The translations under genes were made by a program, and so were the position numbers. 64,000 bases of DNA from Cyclobacterium jeungdonense (lineage in GTDB: Bacteria; Bacteroidota; Bacteroidia; Cytophagales; Cyclobacteriaceae), in the NCBI RefSeq assembly GCF_010994275.1, contig NZ_WMCD01000004.1, positions 372,001 to 436,000 on the forward strand, given 5' to 3'. The number at the start of each line of letters is the position of its first letter. Position 1 is the first letter of the stretch. Of the stretch, positions 55,040 to 62,997 are shown one piece after another. Under the pieces are notes generated by a model. That model was not told the origin of the DNA. It worked only from the letters and a program-made list of their open reading frames with translations, and ran no database searches.

Positions 55040-56407
55040 TTATGATGGGCAATTTCTTGTAAACTCTACATACCTTTTTTTCAAGACATCAATCGGAAGT
55101 CGTTGATTACCTCTAAAAAGTGTATTCATCATTTTTATGTCTTCATCGGTAAGTACCAAAATACATTTTCTTTGGCCAGCCCAAAGGTCCATTATGTTTT
55201 TTAGAACCTTTTTAGGAGGATCATTTCTAGAAACTAATACTCCGAATCTGCCAAATTGATCTTTCAAATATCGATTCAATTGATCAACATGGTCGTTATT
55301 CAATTCTTTTACATTTTTGAGTTCAAATACAATTTGCCGACAATCATATTTTTGAAAAATCTCTTCCAAAAAATTATATGATTTATTATTGTAAAATATT
55401 AAGTCCCTAATGCTTACCCCGCTAATTGTTCTACTTTGTTCTTGTGCAAAGTCTAATTGAGGATAGAAAACAGTAGCTAGCATAGAACATACATTATCTT
55501 CAAATTTCATATCCGCATTATCTGTCTTACCGGTCGGTAATTTTAGAATAGTAGAAGTCTTCTTAGAAACAGAAGTTTTCGAAATAGGTTTAAAGATTGG
55601 ATCGTTCTTACAATTTGCTTGTTGCTGTTCTTTGATTTTTAAATAAGTCTCAATTACGTCATAGTTGTGTCTATTGTAATTGAGTAGAGGAATGCGGTCT
55701 TTCTCACCGCTTTCATCAATTTCTTTGACATAAAAGTTAGAATAGTAGTCATCAAAATTTATCCAAGGGATTGCTCTAATCCATCGTTTTGGGATAAAAA
55801 GAATTGGATCATTGTTTTCAGGATTTACTGGAAGGTGAGTCTGCTCGGATACAATCTTGTTTTTTCGATAATCATAAACCGAGTCTAATATCACCTTCTG
55901 TATAGGGATACCATATTTTTCACACTGTTCAATTGTATAGTCTACCAAAAATGACTTAATAAAACTGCATGTAAAATCGCTAATCCTGTCTCTCGAAATT
56001 CCATCAACGAACAATTGGATACTCTCAAAATGGATAAAACCTGATTGGTTTACTTGCGGAATTGATTTGAAAAGGCTTAAAATCTCAAGCGCTGTTTTTT
56101 TACCTATTGGTTTGCCGATTCGAGTTTTTGAATTACCTAAACCCACTTCGTTACATTCACTTGTCTGAATAAGTATTTCGATAGCCTCGTTTTCTTTTCC
56201 TTTATTTAACAGAAACCCTAGATTATTAAATGAGTTGATTGAAGCTGTATGAAGTGAATTATCCTGCAGCGAAGGTGATTTCCAAAGTAAAAATGGATCT
56301 ACATATAGCGGAATGTCTTCATTGAGATAGGGAATAGCAAAGTCAACTTCCTCCTGAGTAAAAAGGATGTTATGATAATCGTTAATTCTTGGTCTAATTA
56401 TTCCCAT
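55040..56407 (-). CDS. PD-(D/E)XK-like nuclease of an unrecognised family
   Basis: 455 residues. The N-terminal ~250 residues have NDYHNILFTQEEVDFAIPYL, LYVDPFLLWKS and ISRDRISDFTCSFIKSFL but match no family I know. The C-terminal part carries a plausible PD-(D/E)XK core: E303 in KFEDNVCSM, D335 in VSIRDLIFYN, and E362-x-K364 in IVFELKNVKE, followed by a Q-rich helix. This suggests an endonuclease acting on nucleic acid. It is the first gene of a three-gene unit with the two 132-residue proteins (gaps 10 bp and a 1-bp overlap). The ATG lies 12 bp after the unit's GTTAGCTGC boundary, so the leader is very short. Confidence 0.8.
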   Translation of the reverse strand: MGIIRPRINDYHNILFTQEEVDFAIPYLNEDIPLYVDPFLLWKSPSLQDNSLHTASINSFNNLGFLLNKGKENEAIEILIQTSECNEVGLGNSKTRIGKPIGKKTALEILSLFKSIPQVNQSGFIHFESIQLFVDGISRDRISDFTCSFIKSFLVDYTIEQCEKYGIPIQKVILDSVYDYRKNKIVSEQTHLPVNPENNDPILFIPKRWIRAIPWINFDDYYSNFYVKEIDESGEKDRIPLLNYNRHNYDVIETYLKIKEQQQANCKNDPIFKPISKTSVSKKTSTILKLPTGKTDNADMKFEDNVCSMLATVFYPQLDFAQEQSRTISGVSIRDLIFYNNKSYNFLEEIFQKYDCRQIVFELKNVKELNNDHVDQLNRYLKDQFGRFGVLVSRNDPPKKVLKNIMDLWAGQRKCILVLTDEDIKMMNTLFRGNQRLPIDVLKKRYVEFTRNCPS

Positions 56408-56418
56408 GAGTAAGTATT

Positions 56419-56538
56419 GCAGCTAACGTTTTAGCTATGAGCAGTAGCGTCCCGCAGGGCGCTATTGCTTATACGTTTTGTTACAGCGTTTTCATGCTTG
56501 GCTTTACAAGCCGCACGAAAACTTAGATGTTAGCCACA
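56419..56538 (-). repeat. Compound attC-like site between the SEFIR unit and the nuclease unit
   Basis: About 120 bp. On minus it starts TGTGGCTAAC and ends GTTAGCTGC. Inside are two hairpins: GTTTTCGTGC-GGCTT / AAGCC-AA-GCATGAAAAC (56488-56522) and AGCAATAGCG / CGCTACTGCT with a CCCTGCGGGA loop (56440-56469). GCTGTAAC between them (56487-56480) looks like a further core, so two sites may be merged, the inner one without a gene. Length is within the reported attC range of roughly 55-150 bp. Confidence 0.5.
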
Positions 56539-56539
56539 G

Positions 56540-57979
56540 TTATTTATATTTTCCAATTTTATCAAAGTCAAAGACATTTGTTAAATGCGGGAATTCGTTA
56601 TGAAACCTTTGAATCCTGTCCGCTCCTTTTTCCCTAATTACTTCAATCTTTTCTTTGAGCTCATCTTTGTCTTGAACCCCAAACAAGCTTTTGATTTTGT
56701 TGAAATGTCTTTCTGAAATGCACTTTTCAATTATAGGTAGTCGATAAGTGTGGTAAACAGTCAAATGAGGCCACCATGCAAAATGTCCAAAGGTTGAAGG
56801 ATCAAATTGGAAGCAAGAAACATAATACAACATTATGTCAGTTTCTTTAATTTCATCGAATTTGAAATCTTCATGTATACGCTCTTTAATGGTATCTGCT
56901 GTAACATCCGCACGATTAAGGCGCAACCTTTCACTCCGTCCTTTATTTAATGAATAGACTGGCTTATTTAAATGATAATACATTATTGGCTCTATTGGTC
57001 TATCTCGTTTACTGATAAGAAACGGATTGTAAAGCATATACTGTAATTCCTTAAATAGTTCATTCTTGATTAGGAACGATGTGAAATACAGAAACAATTC
57101 ATAGTTGAAGAAATTAAAATGATCTGAAATGCCCTGATCAGAATATTGGCTATTGAGTGTACGTGAGAGAAGATTTTCAAAGAACTTGTGAAAAATCTCG
57201 GTATCAAAAGTTGAGTATTTAGAGTATGTTTTAAGTAAGAGTAAGAATTCATCTCGAAAAATGGACATCTTTTCAAGTCGCTCTAGGACAAATTCATCCA
57301 ATGGTTTATTTCGATCAGCTTCTTCTTCGCTGAATTGAAACTCCATGACTGAGTTTATAAAGACATCCAAATACTCATTTATAAAAATCTCTGTATTTGA
57401 CTTGTTGTTCTTTAATGCATTTATCAAGGGCAGCAATTTGTTCGCTGTTTGACTTTTTATTGGGTCATCTTGGGTGATAAATGCAGGGGGTTCGCCTAAT
57501 GGTGGACGTGATGATTTTGGTTTATCGAAGACGTTCCTGAGCAGTTGCTCATAATTGTCTTCATAATATTCTGGGTCAGAAAGATCTATGTAGAATCTAC
57601 TATTTACGAAAGTTGGCAGGCATGCTTTTCCATCTTTTGATTCTCTTACAATTGGAATAAACTTGGTTTGATCTGCTTGAGAATAGATTTCATCTGAGAT
57701 AATCATACTTTCAATTCCTACGCCCCCTTTTTTGTCATTAGCTTTTGCCTGATAGGAACCATTGCAGATCAAAAGTACGCGCTTAATATTTGGGTCATTA
57801 ACCATTTGCTCCATAAATGAATATTTATCCATTCCCTCTAAAGCATCCCATTCATCTATAATGACATGAACTCCATCTCTTGAAAGTCTCTCGGCAAATT
57901 CAAGAGTCCAATTTTTGTTTTGAATTGGTTGCCAAGAATATGAGATGAAAATTTTTGGTGATTTTGTACTCTCTGACAT
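56540..57979 (-). CDS. SEFIR-domain protein, probable antiphage effector
   Basis: 479 residues. A SEFIR domain (TIR-related) covers about residues 8-150: KIFISYSWQPIQNKNWTLEF, HVIIDEWDALEGMDKYSFME, KRVLLICNGSYQ and KFIPIVRES, ending FYIDLSD. The remaining ~310 residues are helical and unrecognised. Bacterial SEFIR proteins have been reported as antiphage effectors that deplete NAD on infection, with the C-terminal part as a presumed sensor. It forms a one-gene unit whose ATG is about 10 bp after the inverted repeat. Which signal it recognises is not visible. Confidence 0.87.
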   Translation of the reverse strand: MSESTKSPKIFISYSWQPIQNKNWTLEFAERLSRDGVHVIIDEWDALEGMDKYSFMEQMVNDPNIKRVLLICNGSYQAKANDKKGGVGIESMIISDEIYSQADQTKFIPIVRESKDGKACLPTFVNSRFYIDLSDPEYYEDNYEQLLRNVFDKPKSSRPPLGEPPAFITQDDPIKSQTANKLLPLINALKNNKSNTEIFINEYLDVFINSVMEFQFSEEEADRNKPLDEFVLERLEKMSIFRDEFLLLLKTYSKYSTFDTEIFHKFFENLLSRTLNSQYSDQGISDHFNFFNYELFLYFTSFLIKNELFKELQYMLYNPFLISKRDRPIEPIMYYHLNKPVYSLNKGRSERLRLNRADVTADTIKERIHEDFKFDEIKETDIMLYYVSCFQFDPSTFGHFAWWPHLTVYHTYRLPIIEKCISERHFNKIKSLFGVQDKDELKEKIEVIREKGADRIQRFHNEFPHLTNVFDFDKIGKYK

Positions 57980-57989
57980 TTTTTCTAAT

Positions 57990-58024
57990 TGTGGCTAACT
58001 ACTAGCTAACCGCAACCCTTGCGG
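57990..58024 (-). repeat. Half attC-like site at the outer edge of the array
   Basis: On minus: hairpin CCGCAA-GGG-TTGCGG, then GTTAGC, TAGTA, GTTAGCCACA, the last being the SEFIR-unit start. It resembles the right half (loop, R') of an attC whose left arm is missing or decayed, as expected at the outer end of an array. Support is weaker than for the inner sites. Confidence 0.35.
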
Positions 58025-58163
58025 ATATTTCTCTTTTGGAAATGCAAGTAAGATCTCCTAAAAATAAGAAAAATGCAAGTATCCTCAACTAGATTTTTCA
58101 TTTATATTCAGCTTATCGGACGGTAATCGCGCCGCAGGGGGGTAATTCCAAGGGCCTTGTTCA

Positions 58164-58190
58164 AATTCCAGCCCAAAAAGGGCTGAAATT
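58164..58190. repeat. 11-bp-stem hairpin, REP-like candidate
   Basis: AATTCCAGCCC, loop AAAAA, GGGCTGAAATT; 10 of 11 positions pair. It stands alone in non-coding DNA, so it may be a dispersed repeat (REP type). Copy number cannot be tested from this window. Confidence 0.5.
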
Positions 58191-58455
58191 AGCACCTGAT
58201 AGTACCTATCCAGTCCCTTTTTCTGTGATGGATCTATTCGTAACCCTCGTCCTAAACGCATCCTAGGCAATCATTCCGTTGATCCGCTGATAAAAAAACG
58301 GGTCGGTATCTTCGCTTTTTTCCACTAAAAATTTTCTAACGCTATTCCGTGCTATCACCCGTGTAGCAACGGCTATACCTCTTTAAAAGGTAGCTAGTAA
58401 ACGATACGTACCGGAACGAGGAAAATGACATCCTTCCTCTTTAAAGATCCACCGA

Positions 58456-59331
58456 CTACTCCATTGCATGGCGCTCAATTTCGGAATTCAATTCTGCTCC
58501 CAGGAGAATGATAAAAGTGCTGATAAAAAGCCAAAGCATCAGAAAAACAACCGCCGACAGGGAGCCATAGATTTCACCTAAATTCCAGAAATGGCGGATG
58601 TAAAATGAAAATGCCCAGGAAGCCAAAAGCCACAAAATGGTGGCTAAAACGGCACCTGGAATGACCCAATGGAACGTAGGCCGTTTTCTTCCCGGTCCAA
58701 ACCGATAAATCAGACCCATACTCCCCACCAGAATAAGCCCCATGATCAACCATCGAAGCCAACTGATCAGGCGTTCCATATTATCAGGTAAACCTATTTG
58801 TTCTATGATGGAAGGAAATGCCACAATCAAGGCCGCACTTAGAATGATTAGAATAATGGCCCCAAAGGTAAATAATAACGTAAGCCCATTGTGTTTTAGG
58901 ATCCCCCTGTGACTTTTGATCTCATAGGCAATGTTTATTCCCCTAAACAATGATTTGGTCCCTATATTGGCAATCCAGATGCCCAGCAGAATGGCGAATA
59001 CGGTACCCCAGCCCAGGGATTCTCCCGTGGATTGGATAAACTGATCCACCCGGTATTGGAGGATTTCATGGGTCTGCTCTGGCATCATGGAACTGATTTT
59101 GGATACCTGTTCCTCGATTTCCTGAGGATCCATGACGAAACCGTAAATGGAAATCAGGGCCATAATGGCAGGGAAAATGGCCAAAAAACCAAAAAATCCC
59201 ACACCGGCCGAAACAATTATCACATTATTTTCACCAATCTGGTCTTTTACTTTTAGCAATATGGCCTTCCATTCGGAGAATGATAGTTCAGAAATGGATT
59301 GAACCTTTTTGTTCCTAATTTCCCTGGGCAT
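58456..59331 (-). CDS. YihY/BrkB-family inner-membrane protein
   Basis: 291 residues with about six spans. Family motifs: VSAGVGFFGFLAIFPAIMAL near residue 40, LGIWIANIGTKSLFRGINIAY and GLIYRFGPGRKRPTFHWVIP, then FIRHFWNLGEIYGSLSAVVF-like YGSLSAVVFLMLWLF. YihY/BrkB proteins were once annotated as RNase BN, which is now considered wrong; their function is unknown. It is the first housekeeping gene right of the island and is transcribed toward it. Confidence 0.92.
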   Translation of the reverse strand: MPREIRNKKVQSISELSFSEWKAILLKVKDQIGENNVIIVSAGVGFFGFLAIFPAIMALISIYGFVMDPQEIEEQVSKISSMMPEQTHEILQYRVDQFIQSTGESLGWGTVFAILLGIWIANIGTKSLFRGINIAYEIKSHRGILKHNGLTLLFTFGAIILIILSAALIVAFPSIIEQIGLPDNMERLISWLRWLIMGLILVGSMGLIYRFGPGRKRPTFHWVIPGAVLATILWLLASWAFSFYIRHFWNLGEIYGSLSAVVFLMLWLFISTFIILLGAELNSEIERHAME

Positions 59332-59440
59332 GTGATTTGGAGCTCAATAGCTTTAAAGAAGCCTCCATTTGGAGATGGAGCTGCCTCTGACAAAATCTTT
59401 TTCCAATATACCGTAAATTACTGTGAATCGAATCAACGTA

Positions 59441-59463
59441 CCCCCCACTTCGCAAGTGGGGGG
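59441..59463. repeat. GC-rich hairpin in the yihY-leuS gap
   Basis: CCCCCCACTT, 3-base loop CGC, AAGTGGGGGG: a perfect 10-bp stem flanked by GTA and AGTAC, so pairing extends outward. It is much stronger than a typical terminator and is not followed by a T-run. Confidence 0.65.
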
Positions 59464-59708
59464 GAGTACTTCAACCGGACAAGCTCGAGGTTCGGAACTC
59501 GAACGTTGCGGTTCGGAAGTCCCCCATTGATGTTCGGAACGGTACATTTTGACCCAAAAATCGAAATTTTCCGGTTAAAATTTAAAAAACCTGACAGGTT
59601 GACCGAAGCTTTTCGCATTTTCTGCTTGAAGAGGGTACTTCGGAAGTGGGGGGGAGTACTTCGGAACCCGGCGCGTCAGGTTCTGAACCGCAAGCTTGCG
59701 GTTCGGAA
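59454..59708. repeat. Degenerate direct repeat, 190-bp period
   Basis: The 19-mer AAGTGGGGGGGAGTACTTC occurs at 59454-59472 and 59644-59662. TTGCGGTTCGGAA occurs at 59506-59518 and 59696-59708. Both pairs are exactly 190 bp apart, so two ~65-bp units are repeated with a conserved period. The second unit contains a perfect 20-bp palindrome (59685-59704); the first has its imperfect counterpart (8 of 10 half-site positions pair). TTCGGAA appears six times, at 59491, 59512, 59533, 59639, 59660 and 59702. Confidence 0.7.
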
Positions 59709-60095
59709 CTGGGTCATGGCAGTTAAAAGTTGGAACGGTATGCCATTTTGGCGGCTGATCCGGGTAAAAACGTACTTGTTTGCGGTAAAAACGCGGATCG
59801 TTTCAGTTCTGAATTGCAGTATTGAAGTACGAAATCACCTCTTTGGGGCTGGAATCGAAAAATGGAGGCTTTATTTGGGGACAGACATAAATACGGGACC
59901 TTTTCCGTCTGTTAAAGCTAAATGCAACCAGATTACCTGCCACTCCCACATACATTTTTTCTTTCCCTTTGTTAAAAGGTGCATTTTCCACCCCAAATGG
60001 AATTTTCAATAACCCCTTGCTGCATATCCCCCATCAACCTCCCTTTCGGTTAACCATTTTAAACAAACACCATCTCTCGCCTCACCAAATATCCA

Positions 60096-62870
60096 TCACA
60101 ACACGATATTCACAATCTTGCCGGGAACGACAATTACTTTCTTAGGAGTCTTGCCAGCAATCCATTTTTGAAGGTCCTCATGGTTCAGGGCGGCCTTTTC
60201 TATCTCCTCTCTGGACAGGTCCGCAGGCAGACTTAATTTTAGGCGCATCTTTCCATTTACGGACACGGGGTACTCGTGGCTGTCTTCCACCAGGTATTTT
60301 TCTTCTGCCCGGGGATAGCTTTCATGAATGATGGATTGCTCGTGACCGAGCCTTTCCCAAAGTTCCTCCGCTATATGGGGAGCATAAGGAGATAAGACCA
60401 CCAAAAGTGGCTCCAATATAGCGCGTTGATGACATTTCAGAGCGGACAACTCATTGACACATATCATAAAGGAGGAAACTGAGGTGTTAAATGAATGCCT
60501 ATCTATGTCCTCCTCCACTTTTCGAATGGTTTTATGAAGCACTTTCAAAGCCTCTTTGCCCGGATTCTGGTCCGTCACCAGCCAGTTCCCTTTTGCATCG
60601 TAATACAGCCTCCATAATTTTTTCAAAAATTTAAATACCCCGTCAATACCATTGGTGTTCCAGGGCTTAAACTGTTCCAATGGCCCGAGAAACATCTCGT
60701 ACAAACGCAAGGTATCAGCCCCGTAATGTTCTATGACATCGTCGGGATTGACCACATTGTATTTGGATTTGGACATTTTTTCCACCTCGGCACCACAGTA
60801 GTATTTGCCCTCCTCCAGAATAAATTCCGCATCAGCCAGGTCCGGACGCCAGCGTATGAATGCCTCTAAATCTAATTGGTCATTGTGTACTATATTGACA
60901 TCCACATGCATGGGAATCACCTCGTAATCGCCGATCAATCCATGACTCACGAAGGTATTACTCTCTTTTTTCCGGTACACAAAGTTGGATCGGCCCTGAA
61001 TCATCCCCTGATTGATCATTTTCTGGAAAGGCTCGGCTATGGGCACAAGGCCCCTGTCATAGAGAAACTTGGTCCAAAATCTGGAATACAATAAATGACC
61101 CGTAGCATGTTCTGCTCCTCCAATGTACAAGTCAACTGCACCCCAGTAATCTGCCGCTTCCTTACTGACGAAAGTTTCTTTGTTGGCCGAATCCATGTAC
61201 CGGAAAAAATACCAACTCGAGCCGGCCCAACCCGGCATGGTACTCATTTCCAATGGAAAGGTTCCTTCTGGGGTGGTGTAGGTCCAGTTCTTCGCCCTTC
61301 CCAAAGGAGGTGCCCCATCTTCTGTGGGCAGGTATTTATCCACTTCAGGCAAGCGCAGTGGCAACTCTTTTTCATCTATCAAATACGGAAGGCCCTCTTT
61401 AAAATAAACAGGTAAAGGTTCTCCCCAATAGCGCTGCCGTGTAAAAATGGCATCTCTCATTTTATATTGGATTTTACCCTTTCCTATTCCCTTTTCTTCA
61501 AGGAATACAATGGCTTTATCCATGGCTTCCTGCATTTCCATTCCAGAAATAAACCCGGAGTTCATGATGGTTCCGCCCTTACCGGGAAAGGAACCATTTT
61601 CCATGCTCCCTTCAATTACCTGCCGGATTTCGAGGTTAAAATGTTGGGCAAAATTATAATCCCGCTCGTCATGAGCAGGAACGGCCATCACGGCTCCCGT
61701 TCCATAGCCCGCGAGGACATAGTCCGCAATCCAGATAGGAATTCGCTCTCCATTAAAAGGATTGGTGGCATAACTTCCTGTAAAGGCCCCTGAAATGGTC
61801 TTTACGTCTGTCATCCGGTCTCGCTCAGACCGGTTCTTTGCCTGGGAAACGTAGGCCTGCGCTTCTTCTTTTTGGTCCTCAGTGATCAATTGGCTCACCA
61901 GTTCATGCTCAGGAGCGAGTGCCAGATAGGTGACCCCATAGATGGTATCTATTCGGGTAGTAAAAACCTTAATGGTTTCTTCCATTCCATCTATCGCAAA
62001 GGACATTTCCGCTCCTACCGATCTTCCAATCCAATTTCGTTGCATCTCCTTGACTGGCTCGGGCCAGTCCAGTTCATCCAATCCTTTTAGCAAGCGCTCG
62101 GCATAGGCGGTAATCCGCATGCTCCATTGCATCATCCGTTTTCTTTCTACCGGATGTCCTCCACGCTCTGAATAGCCGTCTTTCACCTCATCGTTTGAAA
62201 GCACGGTCCCCAGCGCTGCACACCAATTTACCGTGGTCTCCGCCAAAAATGTAAGCCGGTATTGCAACAGTATCTTTTGTCGCTCTGATTCTGAAAAAAG
62301 GTGCCAATCCTCTTTGCTAAAAGCCGCTGAATCTTCATCACAGACAGCCCTGACAGTACGACTCCCTTCTTTCTCAAAAATCGACACCAGATGACTTATA
62401 GGTAGGGCCTTATCCGCATCCAGATCGTAATAGCTTTCAAAAAGCTGCATGAAAATCCATTGGGTCCATCGGTAATAGTCCGGATCGGAAGTTTGAACTT
62501 CCTTTTCCCAATCAAAAGCAAAACCTATGTTTTTGAGTTGTTCGGTGTAGCGTTTGATGTTTTCTGCGGTGGTTATGGCAGGGTGCTGGCCTGTCTGGAT
62601 GGCATATTGCTCGGCTGGCAGACCGAAAGAGTCGTAGCCCATCGGATGAAGGACATTGAATCCCTTCAGACGTTTATACCGCGTTACAATGTCGGAAGCA
62701 ATGTATCCCAGGGGATGTCCTACGTGGAGGCCTGCTCCGGAGGGATAAGGAAACATGTCCAGGGAATAAAATTTGGGTTTTTCAGGATCCGGCTTAGCAT
62801 TAAAAAGCTTATCTTTCTCCCATCGATCCTGCCATTTTTTTTCTATGGCGCGAAAATTATACTCAGACAT
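60096..62870 (-). CDS. leuS: Leucyl-tRNA synthetase
   Basis: 924 residues, the usual length. The HIGH-type motif is [16 protein letters not shown] (HVGH at 49-52). The editing domain lies in the middle, with [17 protein letters not shown]. The KMSKS motif is in [11 protein letters not shown] near residue 699, followed by an anticodon-binding domain and the C-terminal LeuRS extension. No truncation is seen. Its stop is next to the repeat-rich 59332-60095 region. Confidence 0.97.
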   Translation of the reverse strand: MSEYNFRAIEKKWQDRWEKDKLFNAKPDPEKPKFYSLDMFPYPSGAGLHVGHPLGYIASDIVTRYKRLKGFNVLHPMGYDSFGLPAEQYAIQTGQHPAITTAENIKRYTEQLKNIGFAFDWEKEVQTSDPDYYRWTQWIFMQLFESYYDLDADKALPISHLVSIFEKEGSRTVRAVCDEDSAAFSKEDWHLFSESERQKILLQYRLTFLAETTVNWCAALGTVLSNDEVKDGYSERGGHPVERKRMMQWSMRITAYAERLLKGLDELDWPEPVKEMQRNWIGRSVGAEMSFAIDGMEETIKVFTTRIDTIYGVTYLALAPEHELVSQLITEDQKEEAQAYVSQAKNRSERDRMTDVKTISGAFTGSYATNPFNGERIPIWIADYVLAGYGTGAVMAVPAHDERDYNFAQHFNLEIRQVIEGSMENGSFPGKGGTIMNSGFISGMEMQEAMDKAIVFLEEKGIGKGKIQYKMRDAIFTRQRYWGEPLPVYFKEGLPYLIDEKELPLRLPEVDKYLPTEDGAPPLGRAKNWTYTTPEGTFPLEMSTMPGWAGSSWYFFRYMDSANKETFVSKEAADYWGAVDLYIGGAEHATGHLLYSRFWTKFLYDRGLVPIAEPFQKMINQGMIQGRSNFVYRKKESNTFVSHGLIGDYEVIPMHVDVNIVHNDQLDLEAFIRWRPDLADAEFILEEGKYYCGAEVEKMSKSKYNVVNPDDVIEHYGADTLRLYEMFLGPLEQFKPWNTNGIDGVFKFLKKLWRLYYDAKGNWLVTDQNPGKEALKVLHKTIRKVEEDIDRHSFNTSVSSFMICVNELSALKCHQRAILEPLLVVLSPYAPHIAEELWERLGHEQSIIHESYPRAEEKYLVEDSHEYPVSVNGKMRLKLSLPADLSREEIEKAALNHEDLQKWIAGKTPKKVIVVPGKIVNIVL

Positions 62871-62907
62871 GTGCTGTTTTGGTCAGTTTTTTTGATCGTT
62901 TCGATTT

Positions 62908-62915
62908 CAAAATTA
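62908..62915 (-). promoter_or_regulatory. Candidate -7 box (TAATTTTG) for leuS
   Basis: On minus, TAATTTTG fits the Bacteroidetes TAnnTTTG consensus and lies about 38 bp before the leuS ATG at 62870. A -33 TTTG was not found at the expected distance. Confidence 0.4.
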
Positions 62916-62997
62916 TAAAAAATATCCGTATTCATTTTGAAAGGAGCGGGAGATATGGAAAAATAGTAAGATTAATGGTAGCTAAATCGATAGATTT

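Larger units (their letters stand above)
48408..58024 (-). mobile_element. Candidate integrase-less integron-like cassette array with defence-type genes
   Basis: Three consecutive units, all oriented on minus, each bounded by its own private inverted repeat. Unit 1 (SEFIR): TGTGGCTAAC at 57990-57999 and GTTAGCCACA at 56529-56538. Unit 2 (nuclease plus two 132-residue proteins): GCAGCTAAC at 56419-56427 and GTTAGCTGC at 54217-54225. Unit 3 (helicase): GCCCAACATT at 54143-54152 and AATGTTGGGC at 48466-48475. In integron cassettes the R'' arm of the 3' attC matches the 5' end of the same cassette, which is what is seen. No integrase gene is in the window (a CALIN in integron terminology). DNA here is more AT-rich than its flanks. 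Confidence 0.55.
57980..58455. other. Intergenic region between the island and the YihY gene
   Basis: 476 bp without a convincing gene. From left to right: the SEFIR-unit boundary at 57990-57999, a tandem GGCTAAC/GCTAAC with a CCGCAA-CCC-TTGCGG hairpin (58010-58024), two copies of AAATGCAAGTA (58040-58050 and 58071-58081), and a strong hairpin at 58164-58190. The 61-codon reading frame at 58085-58270 (minus) overlaps that hairpin and is not called as a gene. Confidence 0.7.
59332..60095. other. Non-coding repeat-rich region between yihY and leuS
   Basis: 764 bp between two minus-strand genes. A long frame on plus (59299-60012) exists but has no family match by eye and crosses the repeats. 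The region contains two copies of a degenerate ~65-bp unit 190 bp apart, a GC-rich hairpin, a 20-bp palindrome and six TTCGGAA motifs (separate entries). The right half (59711-60095) shows nothing I recognise. Confidence 0.75.

Noticed and set aside
48600..57979. Type I restriction-modification or BREX/DISARM system
   Set aside because: No methyltransferase, specificity subunit, PglX or DrmA-type gene is present; only a helicase-nuclease, a nuclease-like protein and SEFIR. The PglZ domain in the window belongs to porX, far from this island.
48408..58024. Explanation of the island as a transposon or prophage
   Set aside because: No transposase, tyrosine or serine recombinase, or phage structural gene is present, and boundary repeats differ between units, unlike transposon ends.
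58040..58081. CRISPR-like direct repeat (AAATGCAAGTA twice, 31 bp apart)
   Set aside because: Only two short copies, no further units and no cas genes.
58085..58270. 61-codon frame on minus in the gap right of the island
   Set aside because: It overlaps a strong hairpin, has no recognisable start context or family, and looks like part of a non-coding repeat.
59299..60012. 237-codon plus-strand frame between yihY and leuS
   Set aside because: It overlaps the start of yihY, crosses the repeats and palindromes, has biased low-complexity sequence and no family match.
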